From assembly GCA_023150805.1 (NCBI GenBank), contig JAKLKF010000048.1:1-51828 (forward strand): DNA of 51,828 bases. The letters run 5' to 3'. Under the pieces are notes generated by a model, which was given only the letters and a program-made list of their open reading frames with translations, did no database searches and was not told the DNA's origin. Positions 16,669-24,974 of the stretch are shown one piece after another (positions within the stretch are counted from its first letter, which is position 1; every line of letters begins with the position of its first letter). A program made the translations under genes and the position numbers. This DNA comes from Myxococcota bacterium (GTDB lineage: Bacteria; Myxococcota_A; UBA796; UBA2385).

Positions 16669-19625
16669 CGCCGGCGTCGCGCCAGCAGCAGGCCCAGCGC
16701 GCCCAGCGAGGCCAGCAGGGCGCCGGGACCGGTCCGGCCGCCGCCGCTGGCGCAGCCGCAGCCGCGTCCGCGCACCTCCCACTCCTCCTCGCCCTCGCCC
16801 GCCGCCGTGCCGCCGTCGCCGGCCGACCCGCCGTCGCTGGCGCCGCCGTCGCCCGTGCCGCCCTCGCCGCCGGGCGCGTCGGTCACGGCGTAGAGGCACA
16901 CGTCGTCCAGGTTCCAGCCGCCGAAGGTCAGGCCCCCGTCGCTGACGATCTCCCAGCCCAGGCGCACCGCGTCCTGGCCCTCCAGGTCGATGACGACGCT
17001 GTGCAGGGTCCACTGCTCGTCCTGGTGGTGCACGTCGTGGTCGTCGTTGCTGCCGCCGGGGCTGGCGTAGTTCGCCCACAGCACCAGGTCGTCGTCGACC
17101 GCCTCGTCGTCGTCGCCCTCCAGCACGATCTGCGCGTGGTCGTAGTAGCCGTCCTCGACCTGCAGCCAGCGCCGGTACTGCAGCACCACCTGCCCGTAGC
17201 CGGCCACGTCCAGGTCGGGGCTGCTCAGGCGGTTGTGCTTGTCGTCCTGGTACTCGCCGTTGTAGTTCCCGCCGCCCAGGTCGTTGCCCCAGACGTGGTC
17301 GCCCGAGTACGCGAAGTCGGGGTCGCCCCCCATGCCGCGCGGCGTGCCCCAGATCCAGTCGTCCGCGCCCAGCTCGTCCTCGCCGTCGAGCAGCGCGTGG
17401 GTGAAGCCGCCCTCGTCCTCCTCGAAGTCCTCGCACCACAGCGGCACCAGGTCGCCGACCACGAAGGTGAAGGGGTTGACGAAGGCGCCAGCGGGCAGCG
17501 CCAGCGCCGTGCCGTCCGCCGCCTCGCCCTCCAGGTAGTAGGAGACCACCGTGCCTGCCGGCTGGGCGGGGATCGCACCCGCCACGCCTTCGCCGTCCAC
17601 GCCGAGCGCCGCGCGCTGCCAGGTCTCGCCGCCGTCGACGCTGTAGACCACCTCGGCGCGGTCCAGCTCGAAGTCCAGGCACTCCGGCGCCAGGTTGAGC
17701 AGCTCGGCCTGCACCGCGTACTCGGCGGTGCCGGCGAGCTGGTTGCCCAGCGGGTCGTGGCTGAAGGTCAGCAGCGAGCTGGACCCCCCGGGGCCCAGGC
17801 CGTGCAGGTCGAAGGCCTCGAGGATCGCGCACTGGTTGGGCGTGCCGTCCGAGAGGTCCCCGTTGTCGTCGTCCCCCAGGACGGCGGCGTCGTAGGCCTC
17901 GGCCAGGGTCGGGCCCGTCTTGATGCCGTTGGCGAAGACGCTGACCGTGCGGTCGTAGGCCTCCTGCGCGTCGTGCCGCGTCGCCAGCTCCGCCCACAGG
18001 TCCCAGATGGCGCCGGCGTAGATGAGGCCGTCGGTGTGCACCTCGCCGACCACGTCGTCGGGGTAGACCCGGTTGGGGGCCACGTCCCGGATGCCCGAGC
18101 CGTTGGTCATGAAGTAGGGGGCCAGGATGTTGTCGCCCGACTGGAGGAAGGCGGTGACGTCGCCGATCCCCTCGGACATGCTGCCGTCGAAGGCGCCCGC
18201 GGTCAGGCTGTAGTAGTGGAAGCCGTGGCCCCACTCGTGGTGGTTGACGTCGGCGATGCGCCCGGTGTTGTTGCAGCCGCCGCCCTCCTGGTAGAAGTTG
18301 ACGCTGCCGTCGAAGTAGGCGTTGCAGGTGCTGTTCAGGTTGACGTTGCTGGTCAGCCGGCCGCCGGTGGAGACCTCGGGGGCGTAGACGTCCCGCCACT
18401 CCAGCACCTGGTGCAGGAAGACGTAGGTGTCGATCTCCGCCTGGTGCGCGTCGGCGTCGGTCCAGGTGAAGTCGCCCGAGAAGCTGACCTCGGCCTCGGC
18501 GCCGGCCTGGTTGACCACCCGGACCCGGCTGCCCTCCAGGGAGGCGGTGGCCGACGAGGAGGCCGCCAGGTCGTAGCTGCCGTCGTCGGCGGTGGACGTG
18601 CTGTCCCCGGCGTCCCCGACCAGCTCCAGCCGTGGCAGCGGGCTGCTGGCGTACTCGCCGTTGACCGTCCGCAGGTCGTGCGAGCCCAGCAGCGTGCCCG
18701 CGACGTAGCGGACCTCGTTGTAGACCCAGAGCAGCTCGCCCGTCTTGGCGTCGACGAAGCTCACCCAGCGCCCACGGGGGGTCATGGTCTCGGTCCGCAC
18801 CTCCCAGGCCAGCCGATAGTCCAGGCCCGTGCCCGTCCCGCCCACCGGCGCGCTGGCCGACAGCCCCCACCGCTCGGTCGGCAGCACCACCAGGCGGGCC
18901 CCCAGCGGCGCGTGCGCCGCGAGCGGCTCGGGACCCTCCGCCACCGCCAGCTCCATCGCGGTGCCGGCCGACAGGCTCGCCTGCGCCTGGAGGTCGGCCA
19001 CCTCGGGGTGCGTGCGCGCCGAGAACCACACCAGCCGACCCCGCACGACGCGCAGCAGCGCGCCGCCCCGCCACACCGCCGCGCCGGAGGCCGACAGCGA
19101 GGGCGAGAAGGCGAAGCGCGACTCCTCGGCCAGCGCCCCCCCCCGCTGCAACGGGTCGAGGGAGAGGTCCAAGGAGAGGTCGATCTCGCCGCCCAGCGCC
19201 GGCTCGCGCCCCGTCGGCGCGGGCACGCCGGCCACCACCTGGGCCAGCTCCACCGTCCAGGCGTCCGCGGCCGCGTCGTAGGAGAGCGCCCGCAGCGCGA
19301 GCTGGTCCACCGGCACGCCGAGCAGCGCGGGGTTGCGGGCGAGGAAGGCGCGCACCGCCGCGTCGACGTCGGCCCCGTCGGCGAGCTGACCCAGCGGGAT
19401 CGGCGGTCCCCAGGCGCTGCGCGGCAGGCCGGTGCGCTCGTCGAAGACCGCCTGCCAGCCCTGGCCCTCGGCCGACCGGAAGCCCTGCCAGTCCGACGCG
19501 CTGCGCAGCCGGTGCTGGACCTCCAGGTGGGTGCGCACCACGCGGTCGGGCTCGACCCCTTGCAGGACGGTGGCGTCGGGCTGGAAGGCGAGAGCGGGCA
19601 GTCCGAGGGCGAGCAGCGCCGACAT
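16665..19625 (-). CDS. Secreted HEXXH metalloprotease (M4/M36-like) with MYXO-CTERM-like tail
   Basis: A 986-residue exported protein. After a signal peptide (MSALLALGLPALAFQ) comes an FTP/PepSY-like propeptide region (about 20-320). The catalytic part has the zinc motif HEWGH (463-467) and the third-ligand glutamate in SEGIGD (Glu485), as in fungalysin- and thermolysin-like peptidases. The C-terminal third has a MAM/immune-inhibitor-A-like beta sandwich with a WNLDDVCLYA strand, then an Asp/Gly/Ser-rich spacer, and finally a Cys-Gly-Cys, hydrophobic helix and Arg4 end, as in MYXO-CTERM sorting signals. I chose ATG 19625 because it opens the signal peptide and has GGAG upstream. The protein is probably processed and attached to the cell surface. 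A TPR gene overlaps its stop. Confidence 0.87.
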   Translation of the reverse strand: MSALLALGLPALAFQPDATVLQGVEPDRVVRTHLEVQHRLRSASDWQGFRSAEGQGWQAVFDERTGLPRSAWGPPIPLGQLADGADVDAAVRAFLARNPALLGVPVDQLALRALSYDAAADAWTVELAQVVAGVPAPTGREPALGGEIDLSLDLSLDPLQRGGALAEESRFAFSPSLSASGAAVWRGGALLRVVRGRLVWFSARTHPEVADLQAQASLSAGTAMELAVAEGPEPLAAHAPLGARLVVLPTERWGLSASAPVGGTGTGLDYRLAWEVRTETMTPRGRWVSFVDAKTGELLWVYNEVRYVAGTLLGSHDLRTVNGEYASSPLPRLELVGDAGDSTSTADDGSYDLAASSSATASLEGSRVRVVNQAGAEAEVSFSGDFTWTDADAHQAEIDTYVFLHQVLEWRDVYAPEVSTGGRLTSNVNLNSTCNAYFDGSVNFYQEGGGCNNTGRIADVNHHEWGHGFHYYSLTAGAFDGSMSEGIGDVTAFLQSGDNILAPYFMTNGSGIRDVAPNRVYPDDVVGEVHTDGLIYAGAIWDLWAELATRHDAQEAYDRTVSVFANGIKTGPTLAEAYDAAVLGDDDNGDLSDGTPNQCAILEAFDLHGLGPGGSSSLLTFSHDPLGNQLAGTAEYAVQAELLNLAPECLDFELDRAEVVYSVDGGETWQRAALGVDGEGVAGAIPAQPAGTVVSYYLEGEAADGTALALPAGAFVNPFTFVVGDLVPLWCEDFEEDEGGFTHALLDGEDELGADDWIWGTPRGMGGDPDFAYSGDHVWGNDLGGGNYNGEYQDDKHNRLSSPDLDVAGYGQVVLQYRRWLQVEDGYYDHAQIVLEGDDDEAVDDDLVLWANYASPGGSNDDHDVHHQDEQWTLHSVVIDLEGQDAVRLGWEIVSDGGLTFGGWNLDDVCLYAVTDAPGGEGGTGDGGASDGGSAGDGGTAAGEGEEEWEVRGRGCGCASGGGRTGPGALLASLGALGLLLARRRR

Positions 19626-19706
19626 GAAGGCTCCGATGCGGGCAGGGCGCCCCGTCCGGGAGCGCGTCGCGCCGCGAGGCCATCGCCTACCCTGGCCCGG
19701 CCCGCG

Positions 19707-19727
19707 CGCGAGCACAGCCTGCTCGCG
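19707..19727. promoter_or_regulatory. Inverted repeat in a divergent intergenic region
   Basis: CGCGAGCA (19707-19714) and TGCTCGCG (19720-19727) are perfect inverted copies separated by five bases. They lie in the 119-bp gap between the divergent metalloprotease and cytochrome genes, just before a TAGGAT hexamer (19730-19735) and 17 bases before the cytochrome ATG. The position suits an operator that controls one or both genes. Confidence 0.45.
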
Positions 19728-19744
19728 TTTAGGATGCACCCGCA

Positions 19745-21325
19745 ATGACGCGGCCCCGATCCCACAGAGCCTTGACAGGCACCCGCACCGCTCTCCCGCT
19801 GGGCGCGGGCCTGCTGGCCGCGGGCCTGCTGGCCGGCTGCCCCGAGGACCGTCGCACCCCCCCGGCGCCGCTGCCCCCCCTGCCCGACCCGCCCGCCCGC
19901 GTGGCCGAAGACCCGCCGGGCGAGGCCCGCGCCGAGCGGGAGCTCACCCTGGTCCTCACCGGCGACGTGCGCGGCGAGATCGAGCCCTGCGGCTGCCCGA
20001 CCCTGCCCTTCGGCGGCTTCGAGCGCCGGGAGCGGCTGCTCGCCGAGCTTCCCGCCCTGGGCCCCGCCTTCCAGCTCGACGCTGGCGAGCTGCTCACCAA
20101 GGGGGTCTCGACCTGGCGGGAGGACCGCCAGGGCCGCGCCGAGGTGCTGCTGCGGGCCAGCGCCGCCGTCGGGGTCGACGCCTGGGTCCCCGGCCCCAGC
20201 GACCTCCTGGCCCTGCCCATCGACGAGCTGCGGCGCGCCTCCGCTCCGCTCGCCCTCTCCGCGACCTGGACCGACGCGCAGGGTGCCCTGCTCTTCCCGC
20301 CGGCGACGGTGCTCTCCCGCGACGGCCGCAGGGTCGGGGTCATCGGCCTCTCGGCCCCGCCGACGGCGCCCGAGGTCCAGGACCAGGTGCAGACCCGCGA
20401 CCCGGTCCAGGCCGCCCGCGAGGCCCTCGCCACCCTGCCCGCCGACCTGGACCTGGTGGTGGCGCTGGGCTCGGTCACCGACGAAGAGGCCGACCGGGTC
20501 GCGCGCGAGGTGCCGGGGCTGGCCGCCGTGCTCACCACCGCCGGCCGCGCCTGGGACGAGGCCCGGCTGGTCGACGGCGTGCCGGTGATCGAGGCCCTGG
20601 ACCGCGGCCGCTACCTGCAGGTGCTGTCCACCCACCTGGGCAGCACCCCCGACCGTCCCCTCCAGCTCGCGCCGGACCCGCCCACCTGGCGCACCCTGCT
20701 GGCCCTGCGGCGGCAAGCCGGACCCGAGGGCAGCCCCGCGCTGGCGACGGCCGAGGCCAGCCTGCGGGCGCTCGCGACAGGCCGCAACCTGGCCTGGCTG
20801 GAGAGCCGGCCGCTGGGCGAGGACCTGGACGGCCCGGCCCGGGTGACCGCGCTGCTCGGGGCCTTCAAGCAGCGCACCCTGGACGAGGCGACCGCCCGCG
20901 CCCAGGCCCCCGCGGCGCCGGCCGAGCCGGGCTTCGCCACCGCCGCCGGCTGCACGACCTGCCACCTCGACGAGTTCGCCCGCTGGAGCTTCACCGACCA
21001 CTCCAAGGCATGGCAGTCCCTGGTCGTGCGGCAGGCCACCGAGGACGGCGAGTGCCTGCCCTGCCACACGACCGGCTTCGGCCAGCCCGGCGGCTTCGGC
21101 GCGCCCACGCCCGCCGCCGTCCGCGCCTTCAAGAGCGTGCAGTGCGAGGCCTGCCACGGCCCGATGAAGCGGCACCCCGACGACCCCTCGGTCAAGGGTC
21201 GCCCCATCACCCCGGAGTCCTGCACGGGCTGCCACGACGCCGCCAACAGCCCCGACTTCGACTACGCCACCTACCTGCCGCGCGCGACCTGCCAGGGCGG
21301 CGCGCCCGAGCTGCGACCGCTGTGA
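19745..21325 (+). CDS. Lipoprotein with degenerate UshA-like domain and tetraheme cytochrome c domain
   Basis: A 526-residue protein with a lipoprotein signal (LLAG-Cys near residue 33) and a Pro-rich linker. Residues about 65-300 resemble UshA/5'-nucleotidase metallophosphoesterases, but the metal ligands look lost: the first motif reads TGDVRGEIEPCGC instead of D-x-H, the second DAGE instead of DxGD, and the GNH[DE] site reads GPSD. The EPCGC variant is known in deltaproteobacterial relatives. Residues about 395-505 carry four c-type heme motifs: C403-H407, C437-H441, C467-H471 and C493-H497, with distal His candidates nearby, as in cytochrome c554-like proteins. It is probably an outer-membrane or periplasmic redox lipoprotein. 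ATG 19745 lies 9 bases after TAGGAT, so the mRNA may be nearly leaderless. Its TGA overlaps the channel gene. Confidence 0.85.
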   Translation: MTRPRSHRALTGTRTALPLGAGLLAAGLLAGCPEDRRTPPAPLPPLPDPPARVAEDPPGEARAERELTLVLTGDVRGEIEPCGCPTLPFGGFERRERLLAELPALGPAFQLDAGELLTKGVSTWREDRQGRAEVLLRASAAVGVDAWVPGPSDLLALPIDELRRASAPLALSATWTDAQGALLFPPATVLSRDGRRVGVIGLSAPPTAPEVQDQVQTRDPVQAAREALATLPADLDLVVALGSVTDEEADRVAREVPGLAAVLTTAGRAWDEARLVDGVPVIEALDRGRYLQVLSTHLGSTPDRPLQLAPDPPTWRTLLALRRQAGPEGSPALATAEASLRALATGRNLAWLESRPLGEDLDGPARVTALLGAFKQRTLDEATARAQAPAAPAEPGFATAAGCTTCHLDEFARWSFTDHSKAWQSLVVRQATEDGECLPCHTTGFGQPGGFGAPTPAAVRAFKSVQCEACHGPMKRHPDDPSVKGRPITPESCTGCHDAANSPDFDYATYLPRATCQGGAPELRPL

Positions 21326-22149
21326 TCCCACCCGGCCTGCGCGACCGTCTCTACCAGGTGGTCTTCGAGTCCGACACGCCGGCGGGGCGCCGCTTCGACA
21401 TCGTGCTGCTGTGGGTCATCCTGGGCTCGGTGGCGGTGGTGGTGCTGGAGAGCGTGCCCGGGATCGGCGCGCGCTACCAGCGCCCGCTGTGGCTGCTGGA
21501 GTGGGTGTTCACGGCCGTCTTCACGGTCGAGTACGCCGTGCGCCTGGCCGTCGTGCGCAAGCGCCTGGCCTACGCCACCAGCTTGTTCGGCCTGGTCGAC
21601 CTGTTGGCCATCCTGCCCACCTGGGTGGCGCTCTTCCTGCCCGGCGCGCAGTCCTTCCAGGTCATCCGCGGGCTCCGGCTGCTGCGCGCCTTCCGGATCC
21701 TGCGCATGGTCGAGTACGTGCGCGAGGCCCAGGTGATCCTGGTGGCGCTGCGCGCCAGCACCCGCAAGATCACGGTCTTCCTGGGCGCGATCCTGACCGC
21801 GGTCACCATCATCGGCGCCACCATGTACGTGGTCGAGGGCCCGCAGAACGGCTTCGACAGCATCCCGCGCGCCATGTACTGGGCGGTCGTGACCCTCTCC
21901 ACCGTGGGCTACGGCGACATCTCGCCGAAGACCCCGCTGGGGCAGCTGTTGGCCAGCCTGGTGATGATGCTGGGGTACTCCGTCCTGGCCGTCCCTACCG
22001 GCATCGTGACGGTGGAGATCGCCCAGGCCGCCCGGATGCAGGGCAGGCTGGGCCAGGCCTGCCCCGGCTGCGGCCGGGAAGGGCACGAGCCCGACGCGCG
22101 CTTCTGCCGCCACTGCGGCACGGCGCTGGACGCCGACGGCGGGGGCTGA
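21322..22149 (+). CDS. Voltage-gated potassium channel with C-terminal zinc ribbon
   Basis: A 275-residue six-transmembrane channel. S1-S3 lie in about 30-105, S4 is the Arg-rich segment RGLRLLRAFRILRM near 115-128, and the pore loop holds the K+ selectivity filter TVGYGD (194-199). After S6 there is a cytoplasmic zinc ribbon with Cys247, Cys250, Cys262 and Cys265 (C-x2-C-x11-C-x2-C). The architecture up to S6 is that of prokaryotic Kv channels such as KvAP. A zinc ribbon at the end is uncommon and could sense metal or redox state. The start GTG 21322 overlaps the stop of the cytochrome gene by four bases. Its TGA directly abuts the stop of the convergent gene. Confidence 0.93.
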   Translation: MIPPGLRDRLYQVVFESDTPAGRRFDIVLLWVILGSVAVVVLESVPGIGARYQRPLWLLEWVFTAVFTVEYAVRLAVVRKRLAYATSLFGLVDLLAILPTWVALFLPGAQSFQVIRGLRLLRAFRILRMVEYVREAQVILVALRASTRKITVFLGAILTAVTIIGATMYVVEGPQNGFDSIPRAMYWAVVTLSTVGYGDISPKTPLGQLLASLVMMLGYSVLAVPTGIVTVEIAQAARMQGRLGQACPGCGREGHEPDARFCRHCGTALDADGGG

Positions 22150-23355
22150 TCAGCCGGGCCGTCGCACCCGCCACAGCAGCACGTCGCCACCCTCCCGGCG
22201 CCGCGCCGCGACCGGCTCCAGCTCGTACAGCGCGCGCATCCGCAGCGCGCGGTCCTGCAGGCCGCGGCTGGTCCAGGCGCGGTGGATGGCCGTCTCGCCC
22301 CACAACACGCAGGGGCCCTGCACCTGCCCGGTCCACAGGCCCAGGTGCGAGGGTAGGGGCTGGCCCGGGATCGGCGGCTCCTCGGTCACCTCCACGCAGG
22401 CGGGATCGGGCGCGGGCAGGCCGGCCAGCTCCTCGGCGGGCAGGGGGGCCTGCCGATACCAGCGCTCGGACAGGTCCTCCAGGCCCCACAGCAGGCCGAG
22501 GGCGGCCACGACCCCCGGCAGGTGGCGCAGCCGGGCCGCCGCGACCCCCACCAGGGCGCAGGCCCCCACCCCGCCGAGCACCAGGTGCCGCCCGCCCAGG
22601 TCGGCGAAGGTCGCCGACGAGAGCAGGTTCCACAGGACGAAGGCCGCCACCGGCCAGGCCCGCCGATCGCGCAGCGCCAGGAGGCCCAGGAGGAGGACCG
22701 GCGGTCCCAGCAGCCCCAGCAGCGGCAGGTTCGTCCGCAGGGCGAGCAGCGGATCTCCGGGATCGGGCCCGCCGAGCGCCGAGAGCCACGCCGCTGCGAC
22801 GGGCATCCCGACCAGGCCGACCGGGCCGGCGAAGGGCGCCAGCAGCGCCAGCTCGCCGCGCATCGACACCGCCAGGGACACCAGCAACGCCACCACCAGC
22901 GGGCGTCGCGCGACGAAGGCCCAGGCCAGCAGCGCCGTCGGGATGGCGACGTTGTAGGCGCTGCCGCTCCAGGCCACCGCCTCGGGGAGCAGCGCCGCCA
23001 GGACGCCGGTCCACAGGCCCGCGGCGCGACCGAAGCGACGGGCCACCCACAGCGACGCCGCCAGCGGGACCGAGGCCCCAGCCAGCGTGTTGACCCCGAC
23101 CAGCAGCCGGGGGTCCGCCGAGAGGTGGCCCAGCGCCTGGTAGCCCCACGCCAGCAGCGGCCACGCCTGGGTCGAGGGGTCCGGCCGCTGGCCCAGGAAG
23201 GCCAGCACGTAGCCGCGCTCGTGCCCGTCGAAGACGCCACCCGGCGGCCACCGCCCACCCACTGGCGGCAGGTACCGGTCCCAGTCCGGCAGCCACAGGC
23301 GCACCAGGAGCGCGGCCAGCAGGATCAGCGCGGAAGGCAGGGCGCGGCGGAGCAC
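22150..23355 (-). CDS. Polytopic membrane protein, GT-C-like glycosyltransferase candidate
   Basis: A 401-residue protein with about eight to ten hydrophobic helices in residues 5-290 and a soluble C-terminal tail. The N-terminal helix is followed by a short loop with GVFDGHERGYVLAFLGQRPDPSTQAWPLL, and the mid part has YNVAIPTALLAWAFVARR, an arrangement reminiscent of lipid-linked-sugar-dependent GT-C transferases (ArnT/PMT type). The key acidic residues of the first loop are plausible (Asp/Glu in DGHE) but the family match is weak. The start GTG 23355 has no ribosome binding site; a TACGCT hexamer six bases upstream suggests a leaderless transcript. It is divergent from a second polytopic gene with an 89-bp gap. 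Confidence 0.6.
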   Translation of the reverse strand: MLRRALPSALILLAALLVRLWLPDWDRYLPPVGGRWPPGGVFDGHERGYVLAFLGQRPDPSTQAWPLLAWGYQALGHLSADPRLLVGVNTLAGASVPLAASLWVARRFGRAAGLWTGVLAALLPEAVAWSGSAYNVAIPTALLAWAFVARRPLVVALLVSLAVSMRGELALLAPFAGPVGLVGMPVAAAWLSALGGPDPGDPLLALRTNLPLLGLLGPPVLLLGLLALRDRRAWPVAAFVLWNLLSSATFADLGGRHLVLGGVGACALVGVAAARLRHLPGVVAALGLLWGLEDLSERWYRQAPLPAEELAGLPAPDPACVEVTEEPPIPGQPLPSHLGLWTGQVQGPCVLWGETAIHRAWTSRGLQDRALRMRALYELEPVAARRREGGDVLLWRVRRPG

Positions 23356-23444
23356 CGGCGCAGCGTAGCGGAGGAGGGGCCCGCCCAGGCCCCCGCGTCG
23401 GCCACGCCCGGCGGGGACGAGGGCCGAGGCCCGCCGGCACTACC

Positions 23445-24974
23445 ATGCGGCCCGTGCCCGCCCCTGTCCGCCGCTCGCCCCTGCACACCGCCCTGGCCCT
23501 GGCCACGGCGGGCGTGGTCGCGCTGGCCCTGCTCTCGCCCCAGCTCCGGACCTTCACCACGCGCCTGTGGGGCCCCGAGCGGGCCTGGGCCCACCGCGAC
23601 TTCCTCGGCGCCTGGTGGCTCTTCCGCTCTGCGACGGACGTCGACGGTGCCCTCGCGCGCCTGAGCTGGCCCGACGGCGCCGGGCCGCTGGCCACCAACA
23701 TCCCCAACCCCTTCGACGCGCTGCTGCTCGGCCCGCTGCTGCGGACCGCGCCCTTCCCCCTGTGGTGGAACCTGCTCCAGCTCGGCCACCACCTGGGCAA
23801 CGTGCTCGCCGCGACCTGGCTGGCGCGCTGCCTGGGCGCCCGCGCCAGCTCCGCCGCCGTCGCCGGGGCCCTGGTCGCGGCCAGCCCCCTGATGCTCCAC
23901 GAGGTCGCCGGCGGTCGCACCCTGTCCGGCGCGGTCTGGCCGGGCCTGGTCGCCCTGGGGCTGCTGGCGCGGGGCCAGGCGGTGCCCGCGGGCCTGTTCA
24001 TCGGGCTCCAGGGACTGTTCTACCTGTACACCGGGATGCTGGTCGGGCTGGTCGCGCTGGTCCTGCGCCCCTCGTGGGGGCTGCTCGCGGCCGCACTTCC
24101 GATCGCACCATACCTGTGGTGGCTGTCCCCGGCCTGGAGCCCGTCGCACGCCCGCCCGCCCGACGCCGGCTTCAGCCGCCTTCCGCTGGCCGGCCTGCTG
24201 GGCCTGGGCGCGGTGCACGAGCGCTTCCTGGTCCACCCCCTCCTGCTGCTGGGCCTTCCGGGCGCGCTGCGCTCGAGCGGCCGTTGGCGCCTGGCGGTGG
24301 CCATCCTGCTGGCCACCCTGGTCGCCCTCGGCCCGGCCCTGACCTGGGCCGACCGCCAGCCGATCCTGCCCTTGCCGCTGGCCTGGGCCGCCGCCGTGTG
24401 GGAGCCGCTGGGCAGGCTCCACCACCCGATCCGGGCCGGGCTGCTGGCGGTCCCGCTGCTGGCCGTCGGGCTGACCCGCCTGCTCGACCGCCTGCCCGGC
24501 GCCCCCACGCTGCTGCTCCTGGTCCTGCCCTGGGTCCACGCCGTGCGGATGGCCGCGCCGGCCGTCGCGCTGCCCGAACCCGCGGGCCTGGCGGCGGCCC
24601 GCTGGCTCTCCGAGCACGGCGAGGGCGCGGTGGTCGATCTCACGGGACAGCACGGCGACGCGCTGGCCCTGCAACCGCTGCACGGCCGGCCCATCCTGGA
24701 GGGGCTGCGGCGCGCCTCGCCCGGCGGTGTCCTGCCCTCGGACCGCCTGCGAGAGGGGGTGGACCCCTGGGCCCGGGGCGAGCAGGTGGCGGCGTGGGTG
24801 ATCCCCGAGCTGGTCGCGGCGGGCTTCACCCACGTCCTCGCCGTGCCCCGCGCGGGGACGCTGTCCACGGCAGGACTGGAGGCCGACCTGGGGCAGCCGG
24901 TCGCCCCCCAGGTCTACGCGCTGCCCTCTACACCGGCGGGCACCACTCTCCCATCGCCACGCCGTCGATGGTGA
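23445..24974 (+). CDS. Polytopic membrane protein, GT-C/YfhO-like, unknown function
   Basis: A 509-residue protein with about ten to twelve predicted membrane helices through residue 385, followed by a soluble domain of about 120 residues that ends at the cell-side (EHGEGAVVDLTGQHGDALALQPLHGRPILEG). A loop after the first helix has WWLFRSATDVDGALARLSWPDG and NIPNPFDALLLGPLL, as in several large membrane glycosyltransferase-like proteins. No signature decides the activity. The 3' end overlaps the 3' end of the convergent (DT)n lipoprotein gene by 47 bp. Divergent pairing with another GT-C-like gene suggests both take part in cell-surface glycan synthesis. Confidence 0.6.
   Translation: MRPVPAPVRRSPLHTALALATAGVVALALLSPQLRTFTTRLWGPERAWAHRDFLGAWWLFRSATDVDGALARLSWPDGAGPLATNIPNPFDALLLGPLLRTAPFPLWWNLLQLGHHLGNVLAATWLARCLGARASSAAVAGALVAASPLMLHEVAGGRTLSGAVWPGLVALGLLARGQAVPAGLFIGLQGLFYLYTGMLVGLVALVLRPSWGLLAAALPIAPYLWWLSPAWSPSHARPPDAGFSRLPLAGLLGLGAVHERFLVHPLLLLGLPGALRSSGRWRLAVAILLATLVALGPALTWADRQPILPLPLAWAAAVWEPLGRLHHPIRAGLLAVPLLAVGLTRLLDRLPGAPTLLLLVLPWVHAVRMAAPAVALPEPAGLAAARWLSEHGEGAVVDLTGQHGDALALQPLHGRPILEGLRRASPGGVLPSDRLREGVDPWARGEQVAAWVIPELVAAGFTHVLAVPRAGTLSTAGLEADLGQPVAPQVYALPSTPAGTTLPSPRRRW

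Noticed and set aside
17001..19748. Very long open frames antisense to the metalloprotease (and similar ones at about 2.6-5.8, 27.6-32.0 and 32.2-35.5 kb)
   Set aside because: High GC content makes stop codons rare in the opposite frame. These frames give low-complexity Ala/Arg/Gly/Val-rich products without recognisable domains, and they overlap genes with clear families.
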